A stretch of 64,000 nucleotides of DNA from Dorea phocaeensis. Its GTDB lineage: Bacteria; Bacillota; Clostridia; Lachnospirales; Lachnospiraceae. The stretch lies in the NCBI RefSeq assembly GCF_900240315.1, contig NZ_OEPZ01000001.1, forward strand, positions 744,001-808,000, in the 5' to 3' direction. The position numbers were made by a program, and so were the translations under genes. The notes under the pieces were generated by a model. That model had not been told where the DNA came from and made no database searches. It saw only the letters and a list, made by a program, of their open reading frames with translations. Shown here piece after piece: positions 36,684-45,160 of the stretch. Numbering within the stretch: the first letter of the stretch is position 1; every line of letters begins with the position of its first letter.

Positions 36684-37291
36684 AACATTTTGCAGAAAAA
36701 TTTTTACAACGTGTAGCAGTTATCTTGGAATTTTTCATCGCTCTTATGTTATCTGTCGGTATTATTTTACTTTGTCTTCGGATGGCAGGTTCACTGATCT
36801 ATATTCCAGATCTGCAAGTGTGGCCAAACTATGACGATCTGCTAGAGACATGCTTTAACCTGATTATCGGTGTTGAGCTGATTCGCATGATGTATTACCA
36901 CACGCCAAACACCGTCTTCGAGGTACTGCTCTTTGCCATTGCAAGACAGGTCATTATCGACCACTCTTCTATTATGGGCAGTCTGATCGGCGTCTGTGCC
37001 ATCGCAGTCCTGTTTGCTACCAGAAAGTTCTTATTCTGCGAATTCGATATAGCAGAAGAAATCATTTTCCGAGCAAGCACAAAGGCTCATACCGTTAACA
37101 AACTTCTCGATATTGATATTCCACATGAAAAAGGGGAAACTCTTCTCGATGTCCTTTCAAAAAAATGTGAAGAGTACGATATCGAAATCGGGGTTGGTGC
37201 GAGTGTTTATTTTCCAGACTTTGGTCTTCGTGTAGCCAAAATGCATGACAAAAAAGTTTCAAGAATTCAAGTAATACATGCTATACATTGA
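36680..37291 (+). CDS. PsiE-like membrane protein with C-terminal soluble domain
   Basis: A 203-residue protein with about four membrane helices (residues 12-130 region) resembling the phosphate-starvation-inducible PsiE family, including GVELIRMMYYHTPNTVFEVLLFAIARQVIIDH, which is broken here by hydrophobic turns. A soluble C-terminal region of about 70 residues (ending SRIQVIHAIH) resembles transporter-associated/TrkA-C-like folds. Function unknown. The start overlaps the PAP2 stop (ATGA), so the two are probably coupled, which hints at a shared envelope or phosphate-related role. Confidence 0.75.
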   Translation: MKHFAEKFLQRVAVILEFFIALMLSVGIILLCLRMAGSLIYIPDLQVWPNYDDLLETCFNLIIGVELIRMMYYHTPNTVFEVLLFAIARQVIIDHSSIMGSLIGVCAIAVLFATRKFLFCEFDIAEEIIFRASTKAHTVNKLLDIDIPHEKGETLLDVLSKKCEEYDIEIGVGASVYFPDFGLRVAKMHDKKVSRIQVIHAIH

Positions 37292-37310
37292 CGTCAAAAC
37301 GTGTTATACT
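37282..37310 (+). promoter_or_regulatory. Promoter of hpf
   Basis: TATACA (37282-37287), 17-base spacer, TATACT (37305-37310). The -35 lies inside the end of the PsiE-like gene. The leader of about 70 bases holds a 7-bp inverted repeat (TCAGATA...TATCTGA, 37319-37354). Confidence 0.65.
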
Positions 37311-37384
37311 ACATATATCAGATAGATCGTTGGTATTTATATTAATTATCTGACTATATCTTCTGAAATTATGTCGAAAAGGGG

Positions 37385-37927
37385 TTGGACAGCATGAAGT
37401 ATATCATTATTGGAAAAAACATCGATGTAACACCAGGATTAAGGGAGGCAGTTGAACACAAACTCGGAAAATTAGAGCGATATTTTACTCCCGATACGGA
37501 AATTCACGTAACTTTGAGTGTTCAGAAAGAACACCAGAAAATTGAAGTCACCATCCCTGTCAAAGGTGGAATCATCCGCTCCGAACAGGTAAGCAGTGAC
37601 ATGTATGTATCGATTGACCTGGTAGAAGAAGTCATTGAACGTCAGCTTCGCAAATATAAAAACAAACTGAATGCAAGACATCAGGAAGACGGCAACTTTA
37701 AACAGGAATTCTTTGATGCTGCAGACAGTGTAGACGAGGATAACGAAATCAAGATTGTCCGCACCAAAAAATTCGGATTCAAGCCAATGTATCCGGAAGA
37801 TGCATGTGTGCAGATGGAATTACTGGGACATGATTTCTATGTATTCTGCAATGCAGAAACAGACGAAGTAAATGTTGTATACCGCCGAAAAAATGGTACC
37901 TTTGGATTGATTGAACCAGAATTTTAA
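37385..37927 (+). CDS. hpf: Long-form ribosome hibernation promoting factor
   Basis: Long HPF dimerises 70S ribosomes into inactive 100S particles in stationary phase. The N-terminal ribosome-binding domain (about residues 1-100) starts MKYIIIGKNIDVTPGLREAVEHKLGKLERYF. A charged linker leads to the C-terminal dimerization domain (about 122-180), recognised by KKFGFKPMYPEDACVQMELLGHDFYVFCNAETDEV broken across strands. Length (180) is typical of the Firmicute form. It has its own promoter and a strong terminator. Confidence 0.95.
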   Translation: MDSMKYIIIGKNIDVTPGLREAVEHKLGKLERYFTPDTEIHVTLSVQKEHQKIEVTIPVKGGIIRSEQVSSDMYVSIDLVEEVIERQLRKYKNKLNARHQEDGNFKQEFFDAADSVDEDNEIKIVRTKKFGFKPMYPEDACVQMELLGHDFYVFCNAETDEVNVVYRRKNGTFGLIEPEF

Positions 37928-37939
37928 GTAAAATTTTAT

Positions 37940-37980
37940 AAAGAGTGGGAGCAAAATCAAAGATTTTGCTCCCACTCTTT
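37940..37980. terminator. Strong bidirectional terminator
   Basis: A perfect 19-bp stem (37940-37958 with 37962-37980) with a 3-base loop lies between convergent hpf and the ATPase gene, starting 12 bases after the hpf stop and ending 1 base before the ATPase stop codon. Confidence 0.9.
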
Positions 37981-37981
37981 C

Positions 37982-38698
37982 TTACTCTTTAAACAACCTA
38001 TCCAGCAATTGCTCTCTATGATTCACAAACATTTCCGTCACCTGATAGCTAGAGGTATCTTCATACGCACAAGTATGTACTGCACCTTCGTCAAACGTCC
38101 ATATCTTGGCTTCTGGAATGGCCAGTAAAATCGGCGAATGCGTTACGATAATAAACTGTGCACCGGCTTTTGCATATCGATGGATTTCCAACATAAGCGT
38201 CAACTGCCTGTGCGGTGACAACGCTGCCTCCGGCTCATCCAAGATATAGATGCCATTCGGCTGCATTTGCTGCTGTGCCAATGCCAAAAAACTCTCTCCA
38301 TGAGATTGCGCATAAAATCTGCTGGATGGATGCCCTGCATCTGCATAATCTTCTTCTTTTGTTGCCACGTTATAAAAACTCTCTGCACGTAGAAAATAAC
38401 CGTGCTTCGCCTGCCTGAATCCTTTGGACAATCGTATCGCTTCACAAAGATTAGAATGAGAATCATAGGTAGAAAAAGAATAGTTCTTCGTTCCCCCCTC
38501 CGGGTTAAACCCATAAGCAACCGCAATCGCTTCCAATAACGTAGATTTGCCACTTCCGTTTTCTCCGACAAAAAACGTAATAGGGGTTTCAAACTCTAAT
38601 TGCTCAACCCCTTTCAGTGCCTCAATGTTTTTCAAATAGCTGTCCCGCTCAATTTTATTCCAATCAATTTCCAATCCACGTATAAATTGCTGATTCAT
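37982..38698 (-). CDS. AAA family ATPase (ABC-type/SMC-like), function unknown
   Basis: A 238-residue compact P-loop ATPase. Walker A is VGENGSGKST (near residue 44-53), an ABC-signature-like SHGES lies near 136, Walker B is IYILDEPEAALSPHRQ (near 152-167) and a switch His is in IIVTHSP. This is the stand-alone predicted-ATPase type, related to RecF/OLD-like proteins, with no membrane partner. Such genes are sporadic and of unknown role. It sits in an accessory-looking stretch between hpf and leuS. A weak AAGGGG precedes the ATG. Confidence 0.85.
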   Translation of the reverse strand: MNQQFIRGLEIDWNKIERDSYLKNIEALKGVEQLEFETPITFFVGENGSGKSTLLEAIAVAYGFNPEGGTKNYSFSTYDSHSNLCEAIRLSKGFRQAKHGYFLRAESFYNVATKEEDYADAGHPSSRFYAQSHGESFLALAQQQMQPNGIYILDEPEAALSPHRQLTLMLEIHRYAKAGAQFIIVTHSPILLAIPEAKIWTFDEGAVHTCAYEDTSSYQVTEMFVNHREQLLDRLFKE

Positions 38699-38751
38699 AC
38701 AATCTATTTTCCCCTTTTGTCCACATAAAAATACACATCACATTTCTTTAC

Positions 38752-39114
38752 TTACATAGGAGTTCCAACTTCTATCAGATTTCCATCCAAATCGTAAAAA
38801 CGAACCACTTTTTGCCCCCAGCTATGTGTCACAAGCCGATTGACATACTGAATGGAAGGATATAACTTTTCCAGCCTTTCGACAAATCCTTCTATGTCCT
38901 GCTCTTCAAAATACAATTCACAAGAATTATTTCGCGGAATAATATCTTTCTCCAAAAATTCCTTCCAAATATCTTCCTTCTGCAGCACAAGACCTTCTGT
39001 TAAAATCACATTACCTTCATTATCAAGTATCACATCAAGCCCAAACAAGTCATGGTAAAACTTTTTTGATTTTTCAATATCTTTGACAACAATTAAAACA
39101 TTTTTTAATTTCAT
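38752..39114 (-). CDS. VOC superfamily (glyoxalase/bleomycin resistance-like) protein
   Basis: A 120-residue single VOC domain with paired beta-alpha-beta-beta-beta modules: LKNVLIVVKDIEKSKKFYHDLFGLDV at the N-terminus and VVRFYDLDGNLIEVGTPM at the C-terminus. The usual metal positions appear only in part (a Glu in the final strand is present, EVGTPM), so catalysis or ligand binding cannot be assigned. It is upstream of the ATPase gene in the same direction; the gap of about 50 bases has no visible terminator. Confidence 0.85.
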   Translation of the reverse strand: MKLKNVLIVVKDIEKSKKFYHDLFGLDVILDNEGNVILTEGLVLQKEDIWKEFLEKDIIPRNNSCELYFEEQDIEGFVERLEKLYPSIQYVNRLVTHSWGQKVVRFYDLDGNLIEVGTPM

Positions 39115-39214
39115 TATCTGTATCTCTCCTCTTCAACGCGGAAAACCGGAATTTATTTATTTCTCATAATATCATACTTTGTAATTATTTACATCATTAT
39201 AATCACAAAAAATA

Positions 39215-39242
39215 ACGCAGACAATATCTCTACTATCTGCGT
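39215..39242 (-). terminator. Probable terminator downstream of leuS
   Basis: Minus-strand 7-bp stem ACGCAGA/TCTGCGT with a 14-base loop, followed by TATTTTTTG. It lies about 205 bases after the leuS stop, so the leuS message would carry a long 3' tail. Confidence 0.6.
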
Positions 39243-39268
39243 CATTCCTTTCATATCTTCTTGAAATA

Positions 39269-39309
39269 TTTACTCCATTTTCTTTCAACTTTTACTCCAA
39301 ATTTACTCC
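39269..39309. repeat. Three direct TTTACTCC repeats
   Basis: TTTACTCC is repeated at 39269, 39291 and 39302, that is 22 and 11 bases apart, so all copies lie on one helix face. Possible explanations are a protein-binding site or the scar of a recombination event. Nothing else supports either. Confidence 0.5.
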
Positions 39310-39447
39310 ATTTTAAAAATCTGTTACGATATTATGCGGTATTCTATGATACCTTTTCTTTGAAGAAAAATGTCTGCAAACCTTGATTTTAAGCGAACTT
39401 TTCAATATTTCCAAGCACTTTATTCTGTTGTGAGAATTTCTTCTCAA

Positions 39448-41877
39448 TTATTTCTGCACAATATTTATAATCTTCTTTGGTACATAGATCTCTTTCACAA
39501 TCGTACCTGTCAGTTTATCTGCAATCGCTTCTTTTCCTGCTGCAATCGCTTCTTCTTTGGAAATATCTGCTGCGATAGAAATGACAGCTCTTGTCTTTCC
39601 GTTGATCTGTACCGGGACCTCGATCTCATCATCTTTCATGGCATTCTCGTCATAGGTAGGCCATCCGGCAGTAAATACGCTTCCTTCATGTCCTAACTGC
39701 TCCCACACCTCTTCTGCGATATGTGGTGCAAATGGGGACAGAAGCACTGCCATCGTTGACAGCGTCTCTTCATCGATTCCGCCTTCTTTTTTCGCAATCT
39801 CAATGAGCTTGTTATTATGCTCCATGAATCCAGAGATTGCAGTATTCAGACTGAAGCTCTCCAGACGGATTGTAATATCCTTCACCAGTCTATGACGTTC
39901 TTTAATCATTTCTTTAGAAGCTTTTACGTTTGCTTCCTTGCTGTCCATAACAAGATTCCAGAATCTCTTTAAGAATCTGTTTACACCGTCAATTCCTCTG
40001 TCATCCCACTCTGCGTCTAACTCCGGCGGTCCTACGAATAATTCGTACATTCTTAAAGAATCGCATCCGTAATCTCTTACGAGGTCATCCGGAGATACAA
40101 CATTTCCTTTGGATTTACTCATCTTAATTCCGTTTTTGCCTGTAATCATTCCCTGATTGAAGAGTTTCTGGAATGGCTCATCAAAATCGATCGCTCCGAT
40201 ATCACACAGGAACTTTGTATAGAAACGTGCATACAGAAGATGAAGTACCGCATGCTCTACACCACCGATATACATATCTACCGGAAGCATCTCATCTGCT
40301 TTTTCCTTGGAAACCAGTTCATCATTATTGTGATTGTCCACATAACGCAGGAAATACCAGGAAGATCCTGCCCACTGCGGCATTGTATTTGTCTCACGTT
40401 TTGCAGGCTGTCCACATACAGGACAAGTACAATTTACCCACTCATCAATAGCTGCAAGCGGAGATTCTCCGGTTCCTGTAGGCTCATAAGATTCCACGTC
40501 CGGAAGTTCCAGTGGAAGCTGATCTTCCGGTACCGGTACGTTTCCGCAGTGCGGGCAGTGAATGATCGGGATTGGTTCACCCCAGTAACGCTGGCGGGAG
40601 AATACCCAGTCACGCAGCTTGTAATTTACAGTTGCACGTCCAATACCACGTTCTTCGATAATATGTGGGGCTTCTTTTTTAAGGACTGCGGATTCCATTC
40701 CATTCCACTCACCGGAGTTAATCATGGTTCCAACTGCCTCTGTGTAAGCCTCTGTCATATTTTCAATTTCTTTTCCGTCTTTTGCAATAACCTGAACAAT
40801 CGGAATGCCGAATTTCGTTGCAAATTCAAAGTCACGATCGTCGTGAGCCGGTACACACATGATTGCTCCGGTTCCGTAATCTGCAAGTACATAATCAGAT
40901 AACCAGATCGGTGTCTTCTCTCCATTTAACGGGTTAATCGCATAGCTTCCTGTAAATACACCTGTCTTATCTTTATCCTGCAGACGATCTACATTTGACT
41001 TCATAGATGCGTCATAAATATATTTCTCAACAGCTTCTCTTGTCTCATCATTAGCAAGGCTTGCAGCCAGCTCATGTTCTGGAGCAAGTACCATGAAGGT
41101 TGCACCATATAAGGTATCTGGTCTGGTCGTATAGACCGTAATCTTCTCATCCCGTCCATCTACCGGGAAGTCTACCTCTGCTCCATAAGATTTTCCAATC
41201 CAGTCGGACTGCATTTTCTTAACCTTTTCCGGCCAGTCAAGCTTATCAAGATCACTTAACAGACGCTCTGCGTAAGCAGTAATCTTTAACATCCACTGAC
41301 GAAGATTTTTCTTCGTTACTTCTGCTCCGCAGCGCTCACATTTTCCGTTTACCACTTCTTCATTGGCAAGACCTGTTTTACAGGACGGACACCAGTTAAT
41401 CGGGAACTCCTTCTCATATGCAAGACCTTCTTTAAACATCTTTACGAAGATCCACTGTGTCCACTTGTAGTAATTCGGATCTGTGGTGTTTACTTCGCGA
41501 TCCCAGTCGTAAAGCGCTGCAATTTCATTAATCTGACGCTTGATATTCTTGATATTTTCCGCTGTAGAAATAGAAGGATGCACTCCCATCTTGATTGCAT
41601 AGTTCTCAGCCGGAAGACCAAAAGCATCCCATCCCATCGGATGAATGATATAGTATCCCTGCTGTAATTTATATCTGCTCCACACATCAGAGATCACATA
41701 TCCTCTCCAGTGTCCTACATGCAGACCATTTCCTGACGGATATGGAAACATGTCCAGACAGTAATATTTTTCTCTCTTGCTGCCATCTGCATTTTCCTTG
41801 ACATTAACCGGGTTCTTCTCCCAGTTTTCACGCCATTTTTTCTCAATTGCCTTATGATTATAAGGGACTTTTGACAT
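39448..41877 (-). CDS. leuS: Leucyl-tRNA synthetase
   Basis: Class Ia aminoacyl-tRNA synthetase of 809 residues. The HIGH motif appears as HVGH in YPSGNGLHVGHWRGY, the KMSKS loop as KMSKSKGNVVSPDD, a zinc-binding cysteine set is present in CPSCKTGLANEEVVNGKCERCG, and the CP1 editing domain includes TTRPDTLYGATFMVLAPEH. The C-terminal VQINGKTR segment is typical of bacterial LeuRS. It is controlled by the upstream T-box (41930-42219) and has AGAGGAAG before the ATG. Confidence 0.98.
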   Translation of the reverse strand: MSKVPYNHKAIEKKWRENWEKNPVNVKENADGSKREKYYCLDMFPYPSGNGLHVGHWRGYVISDVWSRYKLQQGYYIIHPMGWDAFGLPAENYAIKMGVHPSISTAENIKNIKRQINEIAALYDWDREVNTTDPNYYKWTQWIFVKMFKEGLAYEKEFPINWCPSCKTGLANEEVVNGKCERCGAEVTKKNLRQWMLKITAYAERLLSDLDKLDWPEKVKKMQSDWIGKSYGAEVDFPVDGRDEKITVYTTRPDTLYGATFMVLAPEHELAASLANDETREAVEKYIYDASMKSNVDRLQDKDKTGVFTGSYAINPLNGEKTPIWLSDYVLADYGTGAIMCVPAHDDRDFEFATKFGIPIVQVIAKDGKEIENMTEAYTEAVGTMINSGEWNGMESAVLKKEAPHIIEERGIGRATVNYKLRDWVFSRQRYWGEPIPIIHCPHCGNVPVPEDQLPLELPDVESYEPTGTGESPLAAIDEWVNCTCPVCGQPAKRETNTMPQWAGSSWYFLRYVDNHNNDELVSKEKADEMLPVDMYIGGVEHAVLHLLYARFYTKFLCDIGAIDFDEPFQKLFNQGMITGKNGIKMSKSKGNVVSPDDLVRDYGCDSLRMYELFVGPPELDAEWDDRGIDGVNRFLKRFWNLVMDSKEANVKASKEMIKERHRLVKDITIRLESFSLNTAISGFMEHNNKLIEIAKKEGGIDEETLSTMAVLLSPFAPHIAEEVWEQLGHEGSVFTAGWPTYDENAMKDDEIEVPVQINGKTRAVISIAADISKEEAIAAGKEAIADKLTGTIVKEIYVPKKIINIVQK

Positions 41878-41929
41878 GATAAACTTCCTCTCTTTCTTCT
41901 TTCATAAAAATCATTTCATAAAAAAACAA

Positions 41930-42219
41930 AAGCCTTCACATCTCACAAGAGACGAAAAGGCTTATTTTCCGTGGTACCACTCTTCTTCATCCGCAGATTC
42001 CTCTGCAAATGCACTCATTGTTTCTATAACGGGAATTCCCGCCGACATCTATACATACACTTTCATTTTCCTCTTTAGAAAAGTAAAAAATCCCGTGTCC
42101 TTCAATACCGGAACTCCAAGGCGAGTTCAAAGTTTCCACCCGCTGCCTTGCACCATCCGGCAGTTCTCTGAACGGTTTCTCACTTCTACTGATCCTCTTC
42201 ATCGCTTTTCTCATATACG
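41930..42219 (-). promoter_or_regulatory. T-box leader of leuS
   Basis: The minus-strand leader has T-box features. Stem I contains AGAGAACTGCCGGATGG... and a specifier-type GAACTCGCC with CTC (Leu) at 42123-42125. The T-box core AGAGTGGTACCACGG (around 41969-41983) can pair with the tRNA 3' end. A terminator stem (41930-41944 with 41949-41963) is followed by a U-rich run. Uncharged tRNA-Leu would favour the antiterminator and leuS expression. The specifier choice is inferred from position. Confidence 0.92.
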
Positions 42220-42225
42220 TTACTT

Positions 42226-42254
42226 ATTATAGGAAGAATCTTAAAATAAGTCAA
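42226..42254 (-). promoter_or_regulatory. Promoter of the leuS T-box transcript
   Basis: Minus strand: TTGACT (42249-42254), 17-base spacer, TATAAT (42226-42231). The start near 42219 gives a leader of about 340 bases. Confidence 0.9.
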
Positions 42255-42326
42255 GAGGTTTATCTTGGATTCTCATCCCTCACATTTTCCCCTTCATTTT
42301 CAAGTGCAAAATATATAATTTTTGTA

Positions 42327-42355
42327 TTGTTTCCGTATATCTTTTAGTGTATAAT
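42327..42355 (+). promoter_or_regulatory. Promoter of the P-loop protein gene
   Basis: TTGTTT (42327-42332), 17-base spacer, TATAAT (42350-42355). It is divergent from the leuS promoter, about 70 bases away. Confidence 0.65.
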
Positions 42356-42371
42356 AAACATAAGTTAATCG

Positions 42372-42389
42372 TACTGAGGGGGCTCAGTA
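42372..42389 (+). promoter_or_regulatory. Perfect inverted repeat in the leader of the P-loop gene
   Basis: TACTGAG and CTCAGTA flank GGGG (arms 42372-42378 and 42383-42389), just downstream of the predicted start site and 28 bases before the start codon. It may be an operator or a leader hairpin with a four-G loop. Confidence 0.6.
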
Positions 42390-42417
42390 TAATATGATAC
42401 ATAAAGGAGAGTTTGCC

Positions 42418-42840
42418 ATGGTAAATTTATTAACAGGTCCTAAGGGCAGCGGAAAGACACAACAAATGATTGAGCAGGCTAATGCTCAGGCTAAAAAATG
42501 TAATGGAAATGTAGTATTTATTAAGAAAACTCACCGTGACACAGCAAGTGTTACCTTCGACATTCGTACAGTATGTATGGATGATTTCCCGGCAATTGAA
42601 AATATTGACGAGTATATCGGATTTTTATATGGTATGTACAGTTCCAACCACGATATTGAATGCGTATTTATCGATGGTATTTTGAAACACGCGAATATTT
42701 CTCTCGAAAATATTCCTACTTTTATCGAAAGATTGAAAAAGATTTCTGCAGAATGCGGAATTGAATTTTATGTAAGCATCAGCGCAGACAAAGCTGATTT
42801 ATCTGAAATCAACTCAGAAGGCTGCAACTATCTGAATTAA
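42418..42840 (+). CDS. Small P-loop NTPase-like protein, function unknown
   Basis: A 140-residue protein with a Walker A near the N-terminus (LLTGPKGSGKT) and a plausible Walker B strand (IECVFIDGIL, near residue 82). The start is the ATG at 42418-42420, with GGAG eight bases upstream; an earlier ATG at 42394 is less well placed. It resembles thymidine-kinase-like or ATP-binding folds in outline, including IKKTHRDTAS and late FYVSIS strands, but no zinc site is seen and no family is recognised. It is monocistronic or leads into capA past a terminator. Confidence 0.8.
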   Translation: MVNLLTGPKGSGKTQQMIEQANAQAKKCNGNVVFIKKTHRDTASVTFDIRTVCMDDFPAIENIDEYIGFLYGMYSSNHDIECVFIDGILKHANISLENIPTFIERLKKISAECGIEFYVSISADKADLSEINSEGCNYLN

Positions 42841-42859
42841 GAATAACAAAGGAAAATAT

Positions 42860-42884
42860 CAGGCAGTCCCTTACGGGCTGCCTG
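42860..42884 (+). terminator. Intrinsic terminator after the P-loop gene
   Basis: 11-bp stem (42860-42870 with 42875-42884, one G-U pair, 4-base loop) followed by TTTT. The capA-like ATG comes only 16 bases later, with no promoter between. Confidence 0.82.
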
Positions 42885-42899
42885 TTTTATGGTAAAAAA

Positions 42900-44132
42900 A
42901 TGAGTGGAATCAAAGACGCCAGAAAACGTCAAAAGAAAAAGAAACAAAAGAAACAACTCCGGGCTCTCATCTGCATTGTCGTGCCTCTCTTCCTCTGTCT
43001 GCTGTTGTTCTTCGGCATCCGAAGCATACTGTCAAAGCCAGACAAACAGCCGCCCAAGGAAACTACGCAATCCGTAGACGATAAAGAAAAGGTGGCTAAA
43101 AAGCCTGCCAAAAAGGAAAACAAAGAAAACAAAAAAAGCGACAAAACAAAATCTGTTAATACACCAAAACCCCAGGTTGAAAAGCTAAAGCTAGATAAAG
43201 AAACGCCAAAAGATTCCGATCAGGGGATTTCGATCACTATAAGTTCCATGGGAGACTGTACACTGGGAACAGATATCAACTTCAATCCCGCAACCAGCCT
43301 CAATGCCTACTACAATGCGCAGGGAGCAGATTACTTCTTCCAGTATATCCGCCCCATATTAGAAAAGGATGATTTATCCATCGTCAATATGGAAGGAACC
43401 CTGACAACTGAAGAACAAAGGGAAGCCAAGACCTATGCTTTCAAGGCCGACCCTGAATATTCCAAAATCCTGTCCGGAAGTTCTGTTGAGGCAGCGAATC
43501 TTGCCAATAATCACAGCCATGATTACGGAAGCAAGAGTTACACCGACACCATCGAATTCTTGGAAAGTGACAATGTTGCAACCTTCGGATTTGAACGTGT
43601 CAAGTTAATAGAGTTAAAAGGTATTAAAATCGGTCTTACCGGTATCTATGAACTTGCAGATCATTTAGATAGAAAAGAACAGGTAAAGGAAAATATTTCC
43701 GCACTCAAAAAGGCGGGAGCTCAATTAATTATCGTCAATTTTCATTGGGGAAATGAACGGGAATACGTTCCCAATGAAATCCAGAAAGAGCTTGCTCATC
43801 TTGCGATTGACAAAGGCGCCGATCTGGTGATCGGTCATCATCCCCATGTTCTTCAGGGGATTGAAAAATACAAAGATCGTTATATTGCCTACAGTCTTGG
43901 CAATTTCTGCTTCGGTGGAAACTCCAATCCCGGAGACAAGGACACGATGATCTTTCAGCAGACCTTTACCTTAAAAGAAGGAAAACTGGAAAAAACAGAT
44001 GATGTTAACATTATTCCTTGTTCACTTTCTACCGCCAGCGGATACAATGACTATTGTCCAATTCCATTGGACGGCGATGAAAAACAGCGGGTTCTTGATA
44101 AAATTGAAGAATACAGCAATCAAATCCGGTAA
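42900..44132 (+). CDS. CapA-family protein (metallophosphatase fold), membrane-anchored
   Basis: A 410-residue protein with a short, very basic N-terminus, one membrane segment (about residues 22-42), a Lys/Pro/Asn-rich linker (about 48-105) and an extracellular CapA domain. Conserved CapA motifs are SSMGDCTLGTD, IVNMEGTLT, LANNHSHDYG, NFHWGNE, GHHPHVLQGIE and YSLGNFCFGG. CapA/PgsA proteins act in poly-gamma-glutamate export, while many paralogues have unknown roles. No capB/capC partners are present. The start lacks a visible Shine-Dalgarno, but no better start precedes the membrane segment. Confidence 0.87.
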   Translation: MSGIKDARKRQKKKKQKKQLRALICIVVPLFLCLLLFFGIRSILSKPDKQPPKETTQSVDDKEKVAKKPAKKENKENKKSDKTKSVNTPKPQVEKLKLDKETPKDSDQGISITISSMGDCTLGTDINFNPATSLNAYYNAQGADYFFQYIRPILEKDDLSIVNMEGTLTTEEQREAKTYAFKADPEYSKILSGSSVEAANLANNHSHDYGSKSYTDTIEFLESDNVATFGFERVKLIELKGIKIGLTGIYELADHLDRKEQVKENISALKKAGAQLIIVNFHWGNEREYVPNEIQKELAHLAIDKGADLVIGHHPHVLQGIEKYKDRYIAYSLGNFCFGGNSNPGDKDTMIFQQTFTLKEGKLEKTDDVNIIPCSLSTASGYNDYCPIPLDGDEKQRVLDKIEEYSNQIR

Positions 44133-44139
44133 TCTCTTT

Positions 44140-44188
44140 CTCAAAAAAGAGTGGATCATCTCAACGAAACGATCCACTCTTTTTTGAG
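44140..44188 (+). terminator. Terminator after capA
   Basis: A perfect 18-bp stem (44140-44157 with 44171-44188) and 13-base loop. The T-rich descending arm is followed by further T-rich sequence. It also separates the convergent AEC transporter gene. Confidence 0.85.
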
Positions 44189-44221
44189 TTCAATTTTTAT
44201 TTTTCTATCCTCTTTCTTTCA

Positions 44222-45160
44222 CTACAACATATAGAGGAACTCATACAACATCACCACTGCCGGCATCGTAATAATGCAAAACAACACGGACATCACATTG
44301 ATAACGCTTGCATACTGTTCATCCTTATGATAAATCTGTGAAAGCTGTGTAATCATAGCCGCTGCCGGCGCCGATGTAGCAATCAGAGAGACCATCAGAA
44401 TATACTCTGCATCTTTGTGAATTCCCATGCGTCCCACCCATGCAAACACTGCTGCTGCCAAAACCGGCACCACAATAAGCCGCAGAAAACAAATCAGATA
44501 AGGACGCTTTTTCCGAAACACCTGTCCTAATTTCACTTTTCCAATAATCATTCCAATTACCAGCATGCTTGCCGGACTGATCATATCACCAAACCCTTCG
44601 ATACAACTTGCCGGTATGGACGGAATCCGAATCTTCGTCAGGAACAAAGTCAATCCAATTGCTGTTGCAATAATATTAGGATTCCTCAAAATCTTACGAT
44701 AATTCCCTTCTGATTCTCCTCCCAGGAGTCGGACTCCATGTGTCCAAATCAGTATCGTCTGAACCAGAATATAGGCCGTTGTATAAAATACCCACTCTTC
44801 TCCCAGAACCACATCCACAAGAGGAATGACCAGATATCCCGCGTTCGAGTAAATCACAGAAGCTTTCTCAATGCTGGTAAGTCCAAGCGGTTTTTCCAGT
44901 AGCTTTACCAGTATAATCAGCACCGCATGAACTGCTACTGCCGCTGTCATTGCCAACAGAAGTCCCTGCACTTTATCCGGCGTCATATCAATCTGAAAGG
45001 AATTGACAATTACACACGGCGAACAGATATAGACAACCATGTTGGAAATAACCCGGCTGTCTTCCGACCGGAACAATCCCAGCTTTACCACAGCGTATCC
45101 AACTGCCATGGTAAGAAACATCACGATGATCTGTTCTGCCAGCAATCCACTAAGCGCCAT
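44222..45160 (-). CDS. AEC (auxin efflux carrier) family transporter
   Basis: A 312-residue membrane protein of the AEC/bile-acid-arsenite superfamily with about ten helices in two inverted halves. Family stretches include YICSPCVIVNSF in the first half, SNAGYLVIPLVD with the conserved N-x-G-Y, and SLIATSAPAAAMITQLS near the end. AEC proteins export or take up organic acids such as malate; the substrate here is unknown. It is last in the trkA-trkH-549-residue-AEC run and starts at a TAATG overlap with the upstream gene. Confidence 0.9.
   Translation of the reverse strand: MALSGLLAEQIIVMFLTMAVGYAVVKLGLFRSEDSRVISNMVVYICSPCVIVNSFQIDMTPDKVQGLLLAMTAAVAVHAVLIILVKLLEKPLGLTSIEKASVIYSNAGYLVIPLVDVVLGEEWVFYTTAYILVQTILIWTHGVRLLGGESEGNYRKILRNPNIIATAIGLTLFLTKIRIPSIPASCIEGFGDMISPASMLVIGMIIGKVKLGQVFRKKRPYLICFLRLIVVPVLAAAVFAWVGRMGIHKDAEYILMVSLIATSAPAAAMITQLSQIYHKDEQYASVINVMSVLFCIITMPAVVMLYEFLYML

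Larger units (their letters stand above)
39115..39447. other. 333-base gap between the VOC gene and leuS
   Basis: The gap is AT-rich and holds no credible gene. Contents seen are the terminator at 39215-39242 and three copies of TTTACTCC (39269-39276, 39291-39298, 39302-39309). A reading frame that starts here and runs antisense into leuS has no ribosome binding site. Confidence 0.7.

Noticed and set aside
39370-39696. A 108-codon plus-strand frame starting in the leuS downstream gap
   Set aside because: Most of it is antisense to leuS, no ribosome binding site precedes it and no domain is recognisable.
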